A stretch of 64,000 nucleotides of DNA from Hydrogenophaga crassostreae (lineage in GTDB: Bacteria > Pseudomonadota > Gammaproteobacteria > Burkholderiales > Burkholderiaceae_C). Under the pieces are notes generated by a model. It had not been told where the DNA came from. It worked only from the letters and a program-made list of their open reading frames with translations, and ran no database searches. Where the stretch lies: assembly GCF_001761385.1 (NCBI RefSeq), contig NZ_CP017476.1, forward strand, positions 2,221,501 to 2,285,500, read 5' to 3'. This document shows positions 53,507 to 63,265 of the stretch, piece after piece; positions within the stretch are counted from its first letter, which is position 1; each line of letters begins with the position of its first letter. A program made the position numbers and the translations under genes.

Positions 53507-55807
53507 ATGAAAACAATCCAAAACCGGTTGCGTGGCGTATCGCTCACAGCGGCTGCCTCTTTGCTCCTGACCGCTCTTCCTGCCTGGGCGGTAGATCCGT
53601 TTACCTTGAAGGACATTCGGGTCGAGGGCTTGCAGCGTATTGAGCCAGGAACCGTCTTTGCCTCGCTGCCGTTTCGCATCGGTGAGCAATACAACGATGA
53701 AAAAGGCTCTACAGCGATCCGCTCGCTGTTCAGCCTCGGGTTGTTTACCGATGTCCGCCTTCAAGTGGACGATGGTGTGCTGGTGGTGATCGTTGAAGAG
53801 CGCCCATCGGTTGCCGACGTGAGCTTCTCCGGAATCAAGGAATTCGATAGCGAGATACTCAAGAAGTCGCTTCGAGACGTGGGTCTGGCAGAAGGGCGCC
53901 CCTACGACAAAGCATTGGTTGATCGCGCTGAGCAAGAGCTCAAGCGCCAATACATCAACAAGAGCATGTATGCGGCGCAGGTTGTTACAACGGTAACGCC
54001 TGATGAGCGTAACCGTGTCAATCTGAATTTCAGTGTGGTCGAGGGCGACGTCGCAAAGATCAAAGACATTCGCATTGTGGGCAATCAGGCCTTTAGCGAA
54101 AGCACTTTGAGAGACCTGTTCGACCTGGATACCGGTGGCCTGATGAGCTGGTACACCAAGTCTGACCGCTATTCGCGGGCCAAGCTTAACGCCGACCTTG
54201 AGAGCTTGCGTTCTCACTACCTGACCCGCGGTTACCTTGAGTTCCGTGTGGAATCCACCCAGGTGGCGATATCTCCGGACAAGCAAGACATGTCGGTGAC
54301 GATCAACATCACAGAGGGCAACCGGTTCGTGGTGGCTTCGGTGGCGCTTGAAGGCGAGTATTTGGGGAAAGAAAACGAATTCAAGTCGATGGTGGCCATG
54401 CGCGCGGGCGAAGCCTACAACGCTGAAGACGTGACGAGGACGGTGAAGGCGTTCACCGATTATTTCGGCGCCTTTGGTTATGCCTTTGCGCAAGTGGAGG
54501 CGGTGCCCAATATCGATCGAACCACCAACCGCGTGGCATTCACCTTCCGTGCCCAGCCTTCTCGCCGTGCCTATGTGCGTCGAATCAACGTGGTCGGCAA
54601 CAGCCGCACGCGTGATGAAGTCATTCGCCGTGAGTTTCGTCAACTGGAGTCTGCTTGGTATGACAGTGACCGGATTCGGCTGTCGCGTGACCGGGTTGAC
54701 CGATTGGGTTATTTCACTGAGGTTGGTATTGCCACGGAGCCGGTGCCAGGAACCAACGACCAGGTTGACCTGACAGTCACTGTGGCGGAAAAACCCACGG
54801 GTAATCTGTCCATCGGTGCGGGTTACTCACAAGCCGACAAGCTGTCTTTCATCGGCAGCATCAAACAGGAAAACGTCTTTGGCAGTGGTAACTACCTCGG
54901 CCTTGACCTGAACACCAGCAAGTTCAACCGCCAGTTTGTGCTCAGCACGACCAACCCCTATTTCACGCCTGACGGCATTTCGCGCACTTTGGATGCGTAT
55001 TACAAGACGACCCGTCCTTACGATGCGCAAGGTGGCGACTATGAAATCGCGACCACCGGTGCGGGCATCAAGTTCGGTGTACCTTTTACCGAGCGCGATA
55101 CGGTATTTTTCGGCATCGGCGCAGAGCGTGTCAAGGTGACTTCTGGCGACCAGCTGCCCGAGGCGTATCTGGATCAAGGCGGTACCTATATTCCAACGAC
55201 ACTGGGTTGGGCCCGTGACGAGCGCGATAGCGCACTGGTTCCAACCTCGGGCCGTTTGCAGCGGTTCAATACAGAATTTGGTGCTGGCGGAACGCGCCCC
55301 TATGTGAAGCTGAACTACCAGTTCCAGCAATATGTGCCCCTCAGCCGCAAATACACCTTGGCTTTCAATACCGAGTTTGGTGTGGGCAAAGGCCTGAATG
55401 GCAAAGCATTTCCCGTGCTGCGCAACTTCTATGGCGGTGGCCTGGGATCGGTGCGTGGTTTTGAGCAAGGGACCTTGGGCCCGACATCTGCGGTTTTGGG
55501 ATCTACCACTGGCGAAACAGTTAACGTGGGTGGCGCACGAAACCTCGTGGCCAACCTTGAGTTCATTGCTCCGTTTCCCGGTGCAGGCAATGACCGCACT
55601 TTGCGCTGGTTCGGGTTTGTTGACGTTGGCAATGTCTACGGTGAGTCGGAAAGCGTCGACCTGTCTCTCTTGCGGTCATCTGCCGGTGTTGGCTTGAGCT
55701 GGATTTCTCCTATCGGCCCGCTGCGTTTTGCGTATGCGACACCCATTCGCAAGTTTGATGGCGATAGAATCCAGCGTTTCCAGTTTCAGATCGGAACCTC
55801 CTTTTGA
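53507..55807 (+). CDS. bamA: Outer-membrane protein assembly factor BamA
   Basis: A 766-residue Omp85 protein. A signal peptide (AASLLLTALPAWA) precedes five POTRA domains (first TLKDIRVEGLQRIEPGTVFA) and a 16-strand barrel. VRGFEQGTLGP is the conserved (V/I)RGF insert in loop 6, and the C-terminus ends QFQIGTSF, the classic aromatic-terminated last strand. Confidence 0.96.
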   Translation: MKTIQNRLRGVSLTAAASLLLTALPAWAVDPFTLKDIRVEGLQRIEPGTVFASLPFRIGEQYNDEKGSTAIRSLFSLGLFTDVRLQVDDGVLVVIVEERPSVADVSFSGIKEFDSEILKKSLRDVGLAEGRPYDKALVDRAEQELKRQYINKSMYAAQVVTTVTPDERNRVNLNFSVVEGDVAKIKDIRIVGNQAFSESTLRDLFDLDTGGLMSWYTKSDRYSRAKLNADLESLRSHYLTRGYLEFRVESTQVAISPDKQDMSVTINITEGNRFVVASVALEGEYLGKENEFKSMVAMRAGEAYNAEDVTRTVKAFTDYFGAFGYAFAQVEAVPNIDRTTNRVAFTFRAQPSRRAYVRRINVVGNSRTRDEVIRREFRQLESAWYDSDRIRLSRDRVDRLGYFTEVGIATEPVPGTNDQVDLTVTVAEKPTGNLSIGAGYSQADKLSFIGSIKQENVFGSGNYLGLDLNTSKFNRQFVLSTTNPYFTPDGISRTLDAYYKTTRPYDAQGGDYEIATTGAGIKFGVPFTERDTVFFGIGAERVKVTSGDQLPEAYLDQGGTYIPTTLGWARDERDSALVPTSGRLQRFNTEFGAGGTRPYVKLNYQFQQYVPLSRKYTLAFNTEFGVGKGLNGKAFPVLRNFYGGGLGSVRGFEQGTLGPTSAVLGSTTGETVNVGGARNLVANLEFIAPFPGAGNDRTLRWFGFVDVGNVYGESESVDLSLLRSSAGVGLSWISPIGPLRFAYATPIRKFDGDRIQRFQFQIGTSF

Positions 55808-56325
55808 TGATGATTTTTTCGCGCTCGTTTGTTCGCCACTGCATTGTGGCCACGGCCTTGGGCATGGCGACTGTGGGTGCATTTGCACAAGAGTTTCGAA
55901 TCGGGTTTGTCAACACCGATCGGATTTTGCGTGAAGCTTCTCAGGCCAAGGCAGCGCAAACCAAGCTGGAGCAGGAGTTCTCCCGCCGCGAAAAAGACCT
56001 TCAGTCCCAGGCAAGGGATCTCAAGGCCGCTTCAGAAAAGTTCGAACGTGAGTCGCCGACGATGGCAGATGGCGTGCGCTTGTCTCGCCAGCGTCAGCTG
56101 GTGGATCAGGATCGTGACCTTCAGCGCAAGCAGCGGGAGTTCCAGGAAGACCTGACCCTGCGCAAGAACGAGGAACTTCAACTTGTATTGGAGCGGGCCA
56201 ATCGGGTGATCAAGCAAGTGGCCGAGACCGAAAAGTACGACCTCATCCTGCAAGAAGCGGTGTACATCAACCCCAAGCACGACATCACCGACAAGGTGCT
56301 GACCGGGCTGAGCAGCGCCAAGTAA
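55807..56325 (+). CDS. skp: Periplasmic chaperone Skp/OmpH
   Basis: A 172-residue protein: signal peptide (ATALGMATVGAFAQ), trimerisation strand FRIGFVNTDRILREASQAKA, and a long charged coiled coil (residues ~55-145). It carries unfolded outer-membrane proteins to BamA. The start overlaps the bamA stop as TGATG. Confidence 0.93.
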   Translation: MMIFSRSFVRHCIVATALGMATVGAFAQEFRIGFVNTDRILREASQAKAAQTKLEQEFSRREKDLQSQARDLKAASEKFERESPTMADGVRLSRQRQLVDQDRDLQRKQREFQEDLTLRKNEELQLVLERANRVIKQVAETEKYDLILQEAVYINPKHDITDKVLTGLSSAK

Positions 56326-56338
56326 GGCGCAGGGCACC

Positions 56339-57391
56339 GTGCCAAAGACACTGGGCTCTGTTGTTGAGGCCTTGGGTGGGGAGTTGTTTGGAGACGCTTT
56401 GTTTCCAATCATGCGCTTGGCCCCGATTGCGTCAGCGCGCGGGAATGATTTGGCCTTTGTGGCGCAAGCGCGCTACGCACATCAGATTGAAAGCACGCAG
56501 GCTGGGGCGTTGATTGTTCCGCCTGCTCTCAAGGCGGCTTCAGCCGCCCGGGGGGCCTGCATCGTTACGGATGACCCTTACCTTTATTTCGCTCGACTGA
56601 CCCAGTGGTGGCGCGCGACGACTTCACCAGCTTTTGAGCCTCGAATACACCCGCAGGCCTTCGTTGATCCCAAGGCGGTGGTTGAACCAGGCGTCGAGGT
56701 GGGGCCGTTCAGTGTGATCGAAGCAGGGGCACATGTGTCCACAGGTGCGCGCATAGGTGCGCATTGCACGATTGGTGCTGGCGCGAGGATCGGAAGGGAT
56801 ACACGACTGTCGCCAAACGTCACAGTGGGTGCTGATTGCCAGGTTGGAGAGCGCTGCATCTTTCACTCGGGCGTGGTGATCGGAGCCGACGGGTTTGGAT
56901 TTGCGCCCCACAAAGGACAATGGATAAAAATTGAGCAACTGGGCGCTGTGCGCATTGGCCACGACGTAGAAATCGGTGCCAATACCTGCGTTGACCGTGG
57001 CGCGCTCGATGACACAGTGATTGAAGACGGTGTGAAACTCGACAACCTGATCCAGATTGGTCACAACGTTCATATTGGCGCCCATTCTGCGATGGCCGGC
57101 TGTGTGGGCGTGGCGGGCAGCGCAATCATTGGCGCCCACTGTACTGTGGGTGGTGGCGCCATCGTCCTGGGACATCTGACACTGGCCGACCGGGTGAACA
57201 TTTCAGCGGGTAGCGTGGTGACGCGTTCCATCAACAAACCTGGCCACTACACCGGCATGTTTCCAATCGACGACAATGCGTCGTGGGAAAAGAACGCTGC
57301 TTCTCTCAAACAACTCAACCGCCTGCGTGAGCGACTCAAAGCCGCGGAACAGGCCATCGCACAAGCGATGCACAACAAGCCAATGCCATGA
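56339..57391 (+). CDS. lpxD: UDP-3-O-(3-hydroxyacyl)glucosamine N-acyltransferase
   Basis: A 350-residue left-handed beta-helix enzyme adding the N-linked acyl chain in lipid A synthesis. Hexapeptide repeats run from about residue 100; the catalytic His lies in LIQIGHNVHIGAHSAMAGCV. GTG start at 56339. ATGA overlap with fabZ. Confidence 0.95.
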   Translation: MPKTLGSVVEALGGELFGDALFPIMRLAPIASARGNDLAFVAQARYAHQIESTQAGALIVPPALKAASAARGACIVTDDPYLYFARLTQWWRATTSPAFEPRIHPQAFVDPKAVVEPGVEVGPFSVIEAGAHVSTGARIGAHCTIGAGARIGRDTRLSPNVTVGADCQVGERCIFHSGVVIGADGFGFAPHKGQWIKIEQLGAVRIGHDVEIGANTCVDRGALDDTVIEDGVKLDNLIQIGHNVHIGAHSAMAGCVGVAGSAIIGAHCTVGGGAIVLGHLTLADRVNISAGSVVTRSINKPGHYTGMFPIDDNASWEKNAASLKQLNRLRERLKAAEQAIAQAMHNKPMP

Positions 57392-57828
57392 TGGATATCC
57401 ACCAAATTCTCAAGCTCCTGCCCCATCGCTATCCGATTTTGCTGGTGGACAGGGTGTTGGAAATCGAGCCGGGCAAACGCATCAAGGCGATCAAAAACGT
57501 ATCGATCAACGAGCCCTTTTTTCTGGGGCACTTCCCCAACCGACCCGTGATGCCTGGTGTCTTGATGCTGGAAGCGATGGCGCAGGCGGCTGCCATTCTG
57601 AGTTTTGATGCGATGGGCAAAACGCTCGATGACAAAAGCGTGTACTACTTCGCGGGTATCGACGCTGCGCGTTTCAAGCGACCTGTGGAACCTGGTGACC
57701 AACTGCTGATGGATGTCACCTTGGAGCGCTCCAAGGCGGGCATTTTTAAGTTCAAAGGCAAGTGTTTCGTCGGAGAGGCACTGGCTTGCGAGGCCGAGCT
57801 GATGTGCACCATGCGCACGATTGCCTGA
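57388..57828 (+). CDS. fabZ: 3-hydroxyacyl-ACP dehydratase FabZ
   Basis: A 146-residue hotdog-fold enzyme of fatty acid elongation. LPHRYPILLVDRVLE and the catalytic GHFPNRPVMPGVLMLEAMAQ (His, Glu) are present. Sits between lpxD and lpxA, where it balances hydroxyacyl-ACP use. Confidence 0.96.
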   Translation: MMDIHQILKLLPHRYPILLVDRVLEIEPGKRIKAIKNVSINEPFFLGHFPNRPVMPGVLMLEAMAQAAAILSFDAMGKTLDDKSVYYFAGIDAARFKRPVEPGDQLLMDVTLERSKAGIFKFKGKCFVGEALACEAELMCTMRTIA

Positions 57829-57841
57829 ACGAGGGGGCATT

Positions 57842-58630
57842 GTGAGTTTGATTCACGCCACCGCCGTGGTGGATCCTGCCGCCGAATTGGACAGCACAGT
57901 CTCCATCGGTGCCTTTACGGTGGTTGGAGCGCACGTCAAAGTTGGCGCGGGCACCACTATCGGGCCGCACTGCGTGATCGAAGGCCACACCACCATCGGG
58001 CGCGACAACCGTATTTTCCAGTTCAACTCCATTGGCGCGATCTCCCAGGACAAAAAGTATGCGGGCGAGCCCTGTGGTCTGGAAATTGGTGACCGAAACA
58101 CCATCCGTGAGTTTTGCACCTTCAATATTGGTACTGCTCAGGATGCAGGCGTAACCCGCGTCGGCAATGACAACTGGATCATGGCCTATGTGCACATTGC
58201 CCACGATTGCCAGCTTGGCAATCAGATCACGATGGCCAACAACGCCACGCTGGGCGGCCATGTGAAAGTGGGCGACTGGGTCACCATTGGAGGGCTGACC
58301 GGTATCTTGCAGCGCATGAACATCGGTGCCCACAGCATGATCGGTTTTGCAAGTCATGTGGGCCAGGATGTTCCTCCCTACATGGTGGTTGACGGGCATC
58401 CACTGTCGGTGCGCGGAGTGAACCTGGTCGGTTTGCGCCGACGCGACTTTTCGTCGGTGCGCATTGCTGCCATTCGCGAGATGCACAAGCTGCTCTATCG
58501 CCAGGGAAAGACCTTGGCTGATGCGCGTGTCGACATCGTGAGGCTTGCCGAGACAACGCCCGAGGCGGCGGCCGATGTGGCGTTGATGGATGGCTTTTTG
58601 AGCCAGGCCAGCAACGGCATTGCGCGCTGA
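57842..58630 (+). CDS. lpxA: Acyl-ACP--UDP-N-acetylglucosamine O-acyltransferase
   Basis: A 262-residue first enzyme of lipid A synthesis. Hexapeptide-repeat helix with the catalytic His in MAYVHIAHDCQLGN; NNATLGGHVKVGDW and YMVVDGHP also match. GTG 57842 follows GAGGGGG, a strong ribosome binding site. Confidence 0.95.
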   Translation: MSLIHATAVVDPAAELDSTVSIGAFTVVGAHVKVGAGTTIGPHCVIEGHTTIGRDNRIFQFNSIGAISQDKKYAGEPCGLEIGDRNTIREFCTFNIGTAQDAGVTRVGNDNWIMAYVHIAHDCQLGNQITMANNATLGGHVKVGDWVTIGGLTGILQRMNIGAHSMIGFASHVGQDVPPYMVVDGHPLSVRGVNLVGLRRRDFSSVRIAAIREMHKLLYRQGKTLADARVDIVRLAETTPEAAADVALMDGFLSQASNGIAR

Positions 58631-58637
58631 AACCGCC

Positions 58638-59789
58638 TTGAGCAAGTCTGTAATCGCACGGCCTTTCGCCATGGTCGCTGGCGAGACGTCCGGCGACATG
58701 CTTGCCGGTTTGCTGCTGGAGGGTTTGAGGGCCCGCTGGCCTGATTTGCAGACCCAGGGTATTGGCGGACCCGCCATGTTGGCCCAGGGTTTTCAAAGCT
58801 GGTGGCCACAAGAAAAGCTCGCTGTTCGCGGCTACATCGAAGTCCTGCCGAGATTGTGGGAGATTCTTTCGATTCGGCGACAACTGCGCAAGCGCTTGAT
58901 TGAGCAGCCGCCAGCCTTGTTTGTAGGCGTCGACGCACCTGATTTCAATCTGGGACTTGAGGCTGGACTGCGAGCACAGGGCATCAAGACAGTTCACTTC
59001 GTGTGTCCGTCTGTCTGGGCTTGGCGACCCGAAAAGATTGAGAAACTCAAGGTTGCGGCCGATCACGTGTTGTGCATTTTCCCCTTTGAGCCTGAGTTGC
59101 TGGCTCAACACGGAATCGCCGCCAGCTATGTGGGTCATCCATTGGCCAGTGTGATCCCAGTCGAACCCGACCGTGCTGCAGCGCGCTTGAAACTGGGTCT
59201 GAATAACGAAGACACAGTGGTGGCCCTTCTACCCGGCAGTCGATCCTCTGAAATTGCCTACATCGGACAAAGGTTCTTCGATGCGGCAGCCCAGTTGCTG
59301 CGCCGGCGGCCTGGGATGCGTTTCGTGGTGCCAGCTGTGCCAGCTCAGCGCGAGCGGCTGCAGGCCATGGCGCAGGCCAGTGGTCTGGGGGACTCCATTC
59401 AGGTGCTGGCAGGCCAGTCCCACCTCGCCATGGCCGCCTGCGATGTGACGTTGATCGCCAGCGGCACGGCCACGCTGGAAGCGGCGCTGTTCAAACGGCC
59501 AATGGTCATTGCTTACAACATGCATCCAATGTCCTGGCGCATGATGAAACGCAAGCAGCTGCAGCCTTGGGTGGGATTGCCCAACATCCTGAGTGGCGAG
59601 TTTGTCGTACCGGAGCTGTTGCAAGATGCCGCCACGCCGACCGCTTTGGCGCAATCGGTGCTCGATTGGCTGGATTCTCCTGAGAGAATCGAGGTCTTGC
59701 AGCAGCGCTTTCAAGCGTTGCATCTCACGTTGAAGCGCGACACAGCCCAGTTGGCCACCGATGCGATCGAAAAAATTCTTGAAAGCTGA
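58638..59789 (+). CDS. lpxB: Lipid-A-disaccharide synthase
   Basis: A 383-residue GT-B glycosyltransferase joining UDP-2,3-diacylglucosamine and lipid X. FAMVAGETSGDMLAGLLLEG, VFVCPSVWAWRP-like VCPSVWAWRPEKI, and VALLPGSRSSEI are diagnostic. TTG 58638 chosen; TTG 58620 would overlap the end of lpxA. Start uncertain, identity firm. Confidence 0.93.
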   Translation: MSKSVIARPFAMVAGETSGDMLAGLLLEGLRARWPDLQTQGIGGPAMLAQGFQSWWPQEKLAVRGYIEVLPRLWEILSIRRQLRKRLIEQPPALFVGVDAPDFNLGLEAGLRAQGIKTVHFVCPSVWAWRPEKIEKLKVAADHVLCIFPFEPELLAQHGIAASYVGHPLASVIPVEPDRAAARLKLGLNNEDTVVALLPGSRSSEIAYIGQRFFDAAAQLLRRRPGMRFVVPAVPAQRERLQAMAQASGLGDSIQVLAGQSHLAMAACDVTLIASGTATLEAALFKRPMVIAYNMHPMSWRMMKRKQLQPWVGLPNILSGEFVVPELLQDAATPTALAQSVLDWLDSPERIEVLQQRFQALHLTLKRDTAQLATDAIEKILES

Positions 59790-60399
59790 GCAGGCCAAAT
59801 TCGTCTGGGACGCACCCGGATTGGTCGCTGGCGTGGACGAGGCCGGGCGTGGCCCGCTTGCGGGACCGGTGGTGGCGGCTGCTGTAATCCTTGATGATCG
59901 GTCCCCTATCAAGGGGTTGGCTGACTCCAAGGTTTTGACAGCCCTGCGCCGTGAACGCCTGTACGACGAAATTCGCGCCAAAGCGCTGTGCTGCTCTGTT
60001 GCATTGGCTTCAGTGGAGGAAATTGATCGGCTCAACATCCTGCAAGCCACGATGCTGGCCATGCAGCGTGCGGTCAATGGCCTGCGCCTAAAGCCAACCA
60101 AAGTGCTGGTGGATGGCAATCGCCTGCCTCCGCTCAATGTCTTGGCAGAAGCCATCGTTTCAGGTGATTCGTTGGTACCAGCCATTTCTGCCGCGTCCAT
60201 TCTGGCCAAGGTGACAAGGGACCGCATGCTGCAAGCCATGCACGCCGAGTACCCTGGCTACGGTTTTGATCGCCATAAGGGTTATGGCACCGCACAGCAC
60301 CTTAAAGCGCTGGAAACGCTCGGACCGCTGGCGGTTCACCGGCGTTCATTCGCGCCAGTGGCCCGTGCATGGGCCGCGCGCACGGAGACGACCGCATGA
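59761..60399 (+). CDS. rnhB: Ribonuclease HII
   Basis: A 212-residue endonuclease removing ribonucleotides from DNA. The type 2 active site starts VAGVDEAGRGPLAGPVVAAA and continues with DSKVLT, VDGN and SILAKVTRDR. ATG 59761 overlaps lpxB by 29 bp. ATGA overlap with the next gene. Confidence 0.94.
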   Translation: MRSKKFLKAEQAKFVWDAPGLVAGVDEAGRGPLAGPVVAAAVILDDRSPIKGLADSKVLTALRRERLYDEIRAKALCCSVALASVEEIDRLNILQATMLAMQRAVNGLRLKPTKVLVDGNRLPPLNVLAEAIVSGDSLVPAISAASILAKVTRDRMLQAMHAEYPGYGFDRHKGYGTAQHLKALETLGPLAVHRRSFAPVARAWAARTETTA

Positions 60400-61175
60400 A
60401 CGAACCAGCACCGATCCGCTCGCGAGACAACCCCTTGCTCAAGCGCTTGCGTGTACTTGCGCAAGACAACACCGCTTACCGCAAGCAAGGCCAGGTGTGG
60501 CTGGAAGGCGATCACCTTTGCCGCGCATTGATGGCGCGCCAGCACCTGCCGTCAATTGCTGTGTTTGCGGAGTCGGCATGGGCGTCAGCGGATCCGGCTT
60601 TGAAGCATGCTGCGCCGAAAACACACACGGTACCCGATGCTTTGATGGCGGGTATCAGCGGCCTCGAATCGCCCGCCGGAATGGGGTTTGTTTGGGATCT
60701 GCCATCTGACCTTGGCGTGAAGACTGGTGTGCCTACCGTCGTGCTGGACCGCTTGCAAGACGCTGGCAATGTAGGTTCCATCTTGCGCAGTGCGGCAGCG
60801 ATGGGGTTTGCTCAGGTGTTGGCGATCAAGGGTACAGCCGCCTTGTGGTCACCCAAGGTGTTGCGCGCTGGCATGGGTGCGCATTTCGCGTTAAGGCTGG
60901 TCGAGGGCTTGGCGGCAGAAGATTTGACGACATTGAACCTGCCACTGCTGGTGACCAGTTCACATGAGGGCGAGTGGTTGCATGAAACGTGTCTGCCTTG
61001 CCCTTGCGCGTGGGTGATGGGGCACGAAGGGCAGGGTGTAGGTGACGCGGTTGCGGCTCTGGCAACGCGTTCTGTTCGCATCATCCAGCCAGGCGGCGAA
61101 GAGTCGCTCAATGTGGCCGCCGCGGCGGCGATTTGCCTGCATGCGAGTGCCTGCGCTGCGCAGGGGATTGCCTAG
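60396..61175 (+). CDS. SPOUT (TrmH/SpoU) RNA 2'-O-methyltransferase
   Basis: A 259-residue RNA methyltransferase with an N-terminal substrate-binding domain and the SPOUT trefoil knot: motif 1 LDRLQDAGNVGSILRSAAAM, motif 2 VMGHEGQGV and motif 3 PGGEESLNVAAAAAICL. The exact RNA target (rRNA or tRNA) is not readable. Coupled to rnhB. Last gene of the supercluster. Confidence 0.88.
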   Translation: MNEPAPIRSRDNPLLKRLRVLAQDNTAYRKQGQVWLEGDHLCRALMARQHLPSIAVFAESAWASADPALKHAAPKTHTVPDALMAGISGLESPAGMGFVWDLPSDLGVKTGVPTVVLDRLQDAGNVGSILRSAAAMGFAQVLAIKGTAALWSPKVLRAGMGAHFALRLVEGLAAEDLTTLNLPLLVTSSHEGEWLHETCLPCPCAWVMGHEGQGVGDAVAALATRSVRIIQPGGEESLNVAAAAAICLHASACAAQGIA

Positions 61176-61228
61176 ACTTCTGCGCCGTGCTTAGAGGGGA
61201 AACCCGGGCTTTTTGGGCCTGTTGACGG

Positions 61229-61264
61229 TATAATTCCAAGGTTTACCCGCAATCAGGGCAAACC
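61229..61264 (+). promoter_or_regulatory. carA promoter -10 and leader hairpin
   Basis: TATAAT lies at 61229-61234 with only a weak -35. Immediately after, GGTTT-A-CCC (61240-61248) pairs with GGG-C-AAACC (61256-61264) around a 7-nt loop at the likely transcript start. Control by this hairpin is inferred. Confidence 0.4.
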
Positions 61265-61404
61265 CTTGCCCTCGCTCCGGGCTGCATCCTCCAATTTGGT
61301 GTGTTTGGGGTGTCTTTTAAAGGCACTCTGGGTCGCACCGAGTCTGTTAGGTTGTGCGTTCGGGCGATCAGCGGTCGCGCCTCACACCCTATCTGGAGAA
61401 TCCC

Positions 61405-62562
61405 GTGCTTCCCGTCCACCCGAAAGCCCTACTTGCGCTCGCCGACGGCACGGTCTATACAGGCATCGCCATCGGTGCAACTGGTCAAACTGTGGGCGAA
61501 GTGGTGTTCAACACTTCGCTCACCGGTTATCAGGAAATCCTCACCGATCCCAGCTACTGCCAACAGATCGTCACGCTCACCTATCCCCACATCGGCAACA
61601 CCGGTGTGAACAAGGAAGACGTGGAGGCCAAGCGCATCCACGCCGCGGGCCTGATCATCAAAGACCTGCCTTTGCTCGCGTCCAATTTCCGCAGCGAAGA
61701 GTCGCTCTCGCAATACCTGGTTCGCGAAAATACCGTCGCTATTGCCGACCTCGACACGCGTGCCCTGACCCGCCGTTTGCGCACCCATGGCGCGCAGAAT
61801 GGGTGCATCTTGGCGCTGCCCGCCGGCGTTGCCATCACCGATGAGCACCGTGCTCAAGCCCTGGCCGCCGCAAAAGCTGCGCCCAACATGGCCGGCCAGG
61901 ATCTGGCCAAGGTGGTGTCGAGCACCGATCCTTACGCGTGGACCCAAACCGAATGGCAACTGGGCTTTGGTTACGGTGAGCAGATTTCGCCCAAGTTCCA
62001 TGTGGTTGCCTACGACTTCGGCGTGAAATACAACATCCTGCGCATGCTGGCCCAGCGTGGCTGCAAGGTCACCGTTGTGCCTGCGCAGACGTCGGCCGCC
62101 GATGTGGCCAAGCTCAAGCCCAGCGGTGTGTTCCTTTCCAACGGCCCTGGAGATCCAGAGCCATGTGACTACGCCATTGCTGCTGCCCGCGAATTGATTG
62201 AGAGCGGTGTGCCCACCTTTGGCATCTGCCTGGGCCACCAGATCATGGCCTTGGCCAGTGGTGCCAAAACCTTCAAGATGAAGTTTGGTCACCACGGAGC
62301 CAACCATCCGGTGAAAGACCTCGACAGTGGCCAGGTCTGCATCACCAGCCAGAACCACGGCTTTGCTGTTGATGAAAAGAGCTTGCCTGGGAACCTGCGC
62401 GCCACCCATGTGAGTCTGTTCGACGGAACGCTGCAAGGTTTGGCTCGAACCGACAAACCCGCTTTCTGCTTCCAGGGGCACCCCGAAGCTTCGCCCGGGC
62501 CGCACGACATTGGTTACCTGTTTGACCGTTTCGTCGGATTGATGGAAGAAGCCACGGCATGA
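61405..62562 (+). CDS. carA: Carbamoyl-phosphate synthase small subunit
   Basis: A 385-residue glutaminase subunit delivering ammonia to CarB for arginine and pyrimidine synthesis. The N-terminal CarA domain (LALADGTVYTGIAIGATGQT) precedes a class I glutamine amidotransferase with SNGPGDPEPC, nucleophile Cys in FGICLGHQIMAL and the His-Glu pair in GHPEASPGPHD. GTG 61405 follows GGAGA. ATGA overlap with the next gene. Confidence 0.95.
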   Translation: MLPVHPKALLALADGTVYTGIAIGATGQTVGEVVFNTSLTGYQEILTDPSYCQQIVTLTYPHIGNTGVNKEDVEAKRIHAAGLIIKDLPLLASNFRSEESLSQYLVRENTVAIADLDTRALTRRLRTHGAQNGCILALPAGVAITDEHRAQALAAAKAAPNMAGQDLAKVVSSTDPYAWTQTEWQLGFGYGEQISPKFHVVAYDFGVKYNILRMLAQRGCKVTVVPAQTSAADVAKLKPSGVFLSNGPGDPEPCDYAIAAARELIESGVPTFGICLGHQIMALASGAKTFKMKFGHHGANHPVKDLDSGQVCITSQNHGFAVDEKSLPGNLRATHVSLFDGTLQGLARTDKPAFCFQGHPEASPGPHDIGYLFDRFVGLMEEATA

Positions 62563-63224
62563 GCTTTTACGGCGTCACCGACATCTGGACCTACGCGATA
62601 GGCGCATTGGGCATTGTTCTGCTGCCCGGCCCCAACTCGATGTTTGTGTTGTCGGTTGCCACGGCGCGAGGGGTGAAGACCGGTTACCGGGCTGCGATGG
62701 GCGTGTTCCTGGGTGATTCCATATTGCTGCTCATGACGGCATTGGGTGCTGCCAGCTTGCTTCGGACCTACCCGGCGTTGTTTGTCGTCGTGAAGTACGT
62801 GGGCGCTGCCTATCTGGCCTGGTTGGGTTTCAACCTGATTCGCAGTGCCTGGAAACAGGGTTTTGCGAAACTGGCTGAGACCAAGAACGATGCAGACCAA
62901 GCGCAGAGCCAAGTGGGTACATCAGACCCGTTTCAACGGGCCATGGTGATCAGTTTGCTCAACCCCAAGGCCATTTTGTTCTTGTTGTCGTTTTTCGTGC
63001 AATTCATTGATCCGCTGTACCCGACTCCTTCGATTCCCTTCCTCATATTGAGCGCCATCGTCATGGTGTTCAGTGCGCTGTACCTTTCGGCGCTGATCTA
63101 TGGAGGCGCCCACTTGGCGCAGACTTTCCGCAGCCGGCGCAAGCTGTCAGCCGGTCTGTCCAGTGGAGTCGGCGCTTTGTTCGTGGGCTTTGGGGTGAAA
63201 CTGGCCACGGCCAGCATGGGTTGA
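62559..63224 (+). CDS. leuE: LysE/RhtB-family exporter, LeuE-like
   Basis: A 221-residue membrane protein with about six helices. The LysE-family start YAIGALGIVLLPGPNSMFVL, GAAYLAWLGFNLIRSAWK and SLLNPKAILFLLSFFVQFID point to the leucine-efflux branch. It is coupled to carA by an ATGA overlap and is followed by an orphan gene and carB, so carAB is interrupted by an exporter. Substrate inferred. Confidence 0.85.
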   Translation: MSFYGVTDIWTYAIGALGIVLLPGPNSMFVLSVATARGVKTGYRAAMGVFLGDSILLLMTALGAASLLRTYPALFVVVKYVGAAYLAWLGFNLIRSAWKQGFAKLAETKNDADQAQSQVGTSDPFQRAMVISLLNPKAILFLLSFFVQFIDPLYPTPSIPFLILSAIVMVFSALYLSALIYGGAHLAQTFRSRRKLSAGLSSGVGALFVGFGVKLATASMG

Positions 63225-63265
63225 AGCACCCGCCCGCCGCTTGAATCAACGATAAGGATCTCTTC

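Noticed and set aside
61429..62505. 358-codon frame antisense to carA
   Set aside because: Shadow of the CarA amidotransferase; no independent support.
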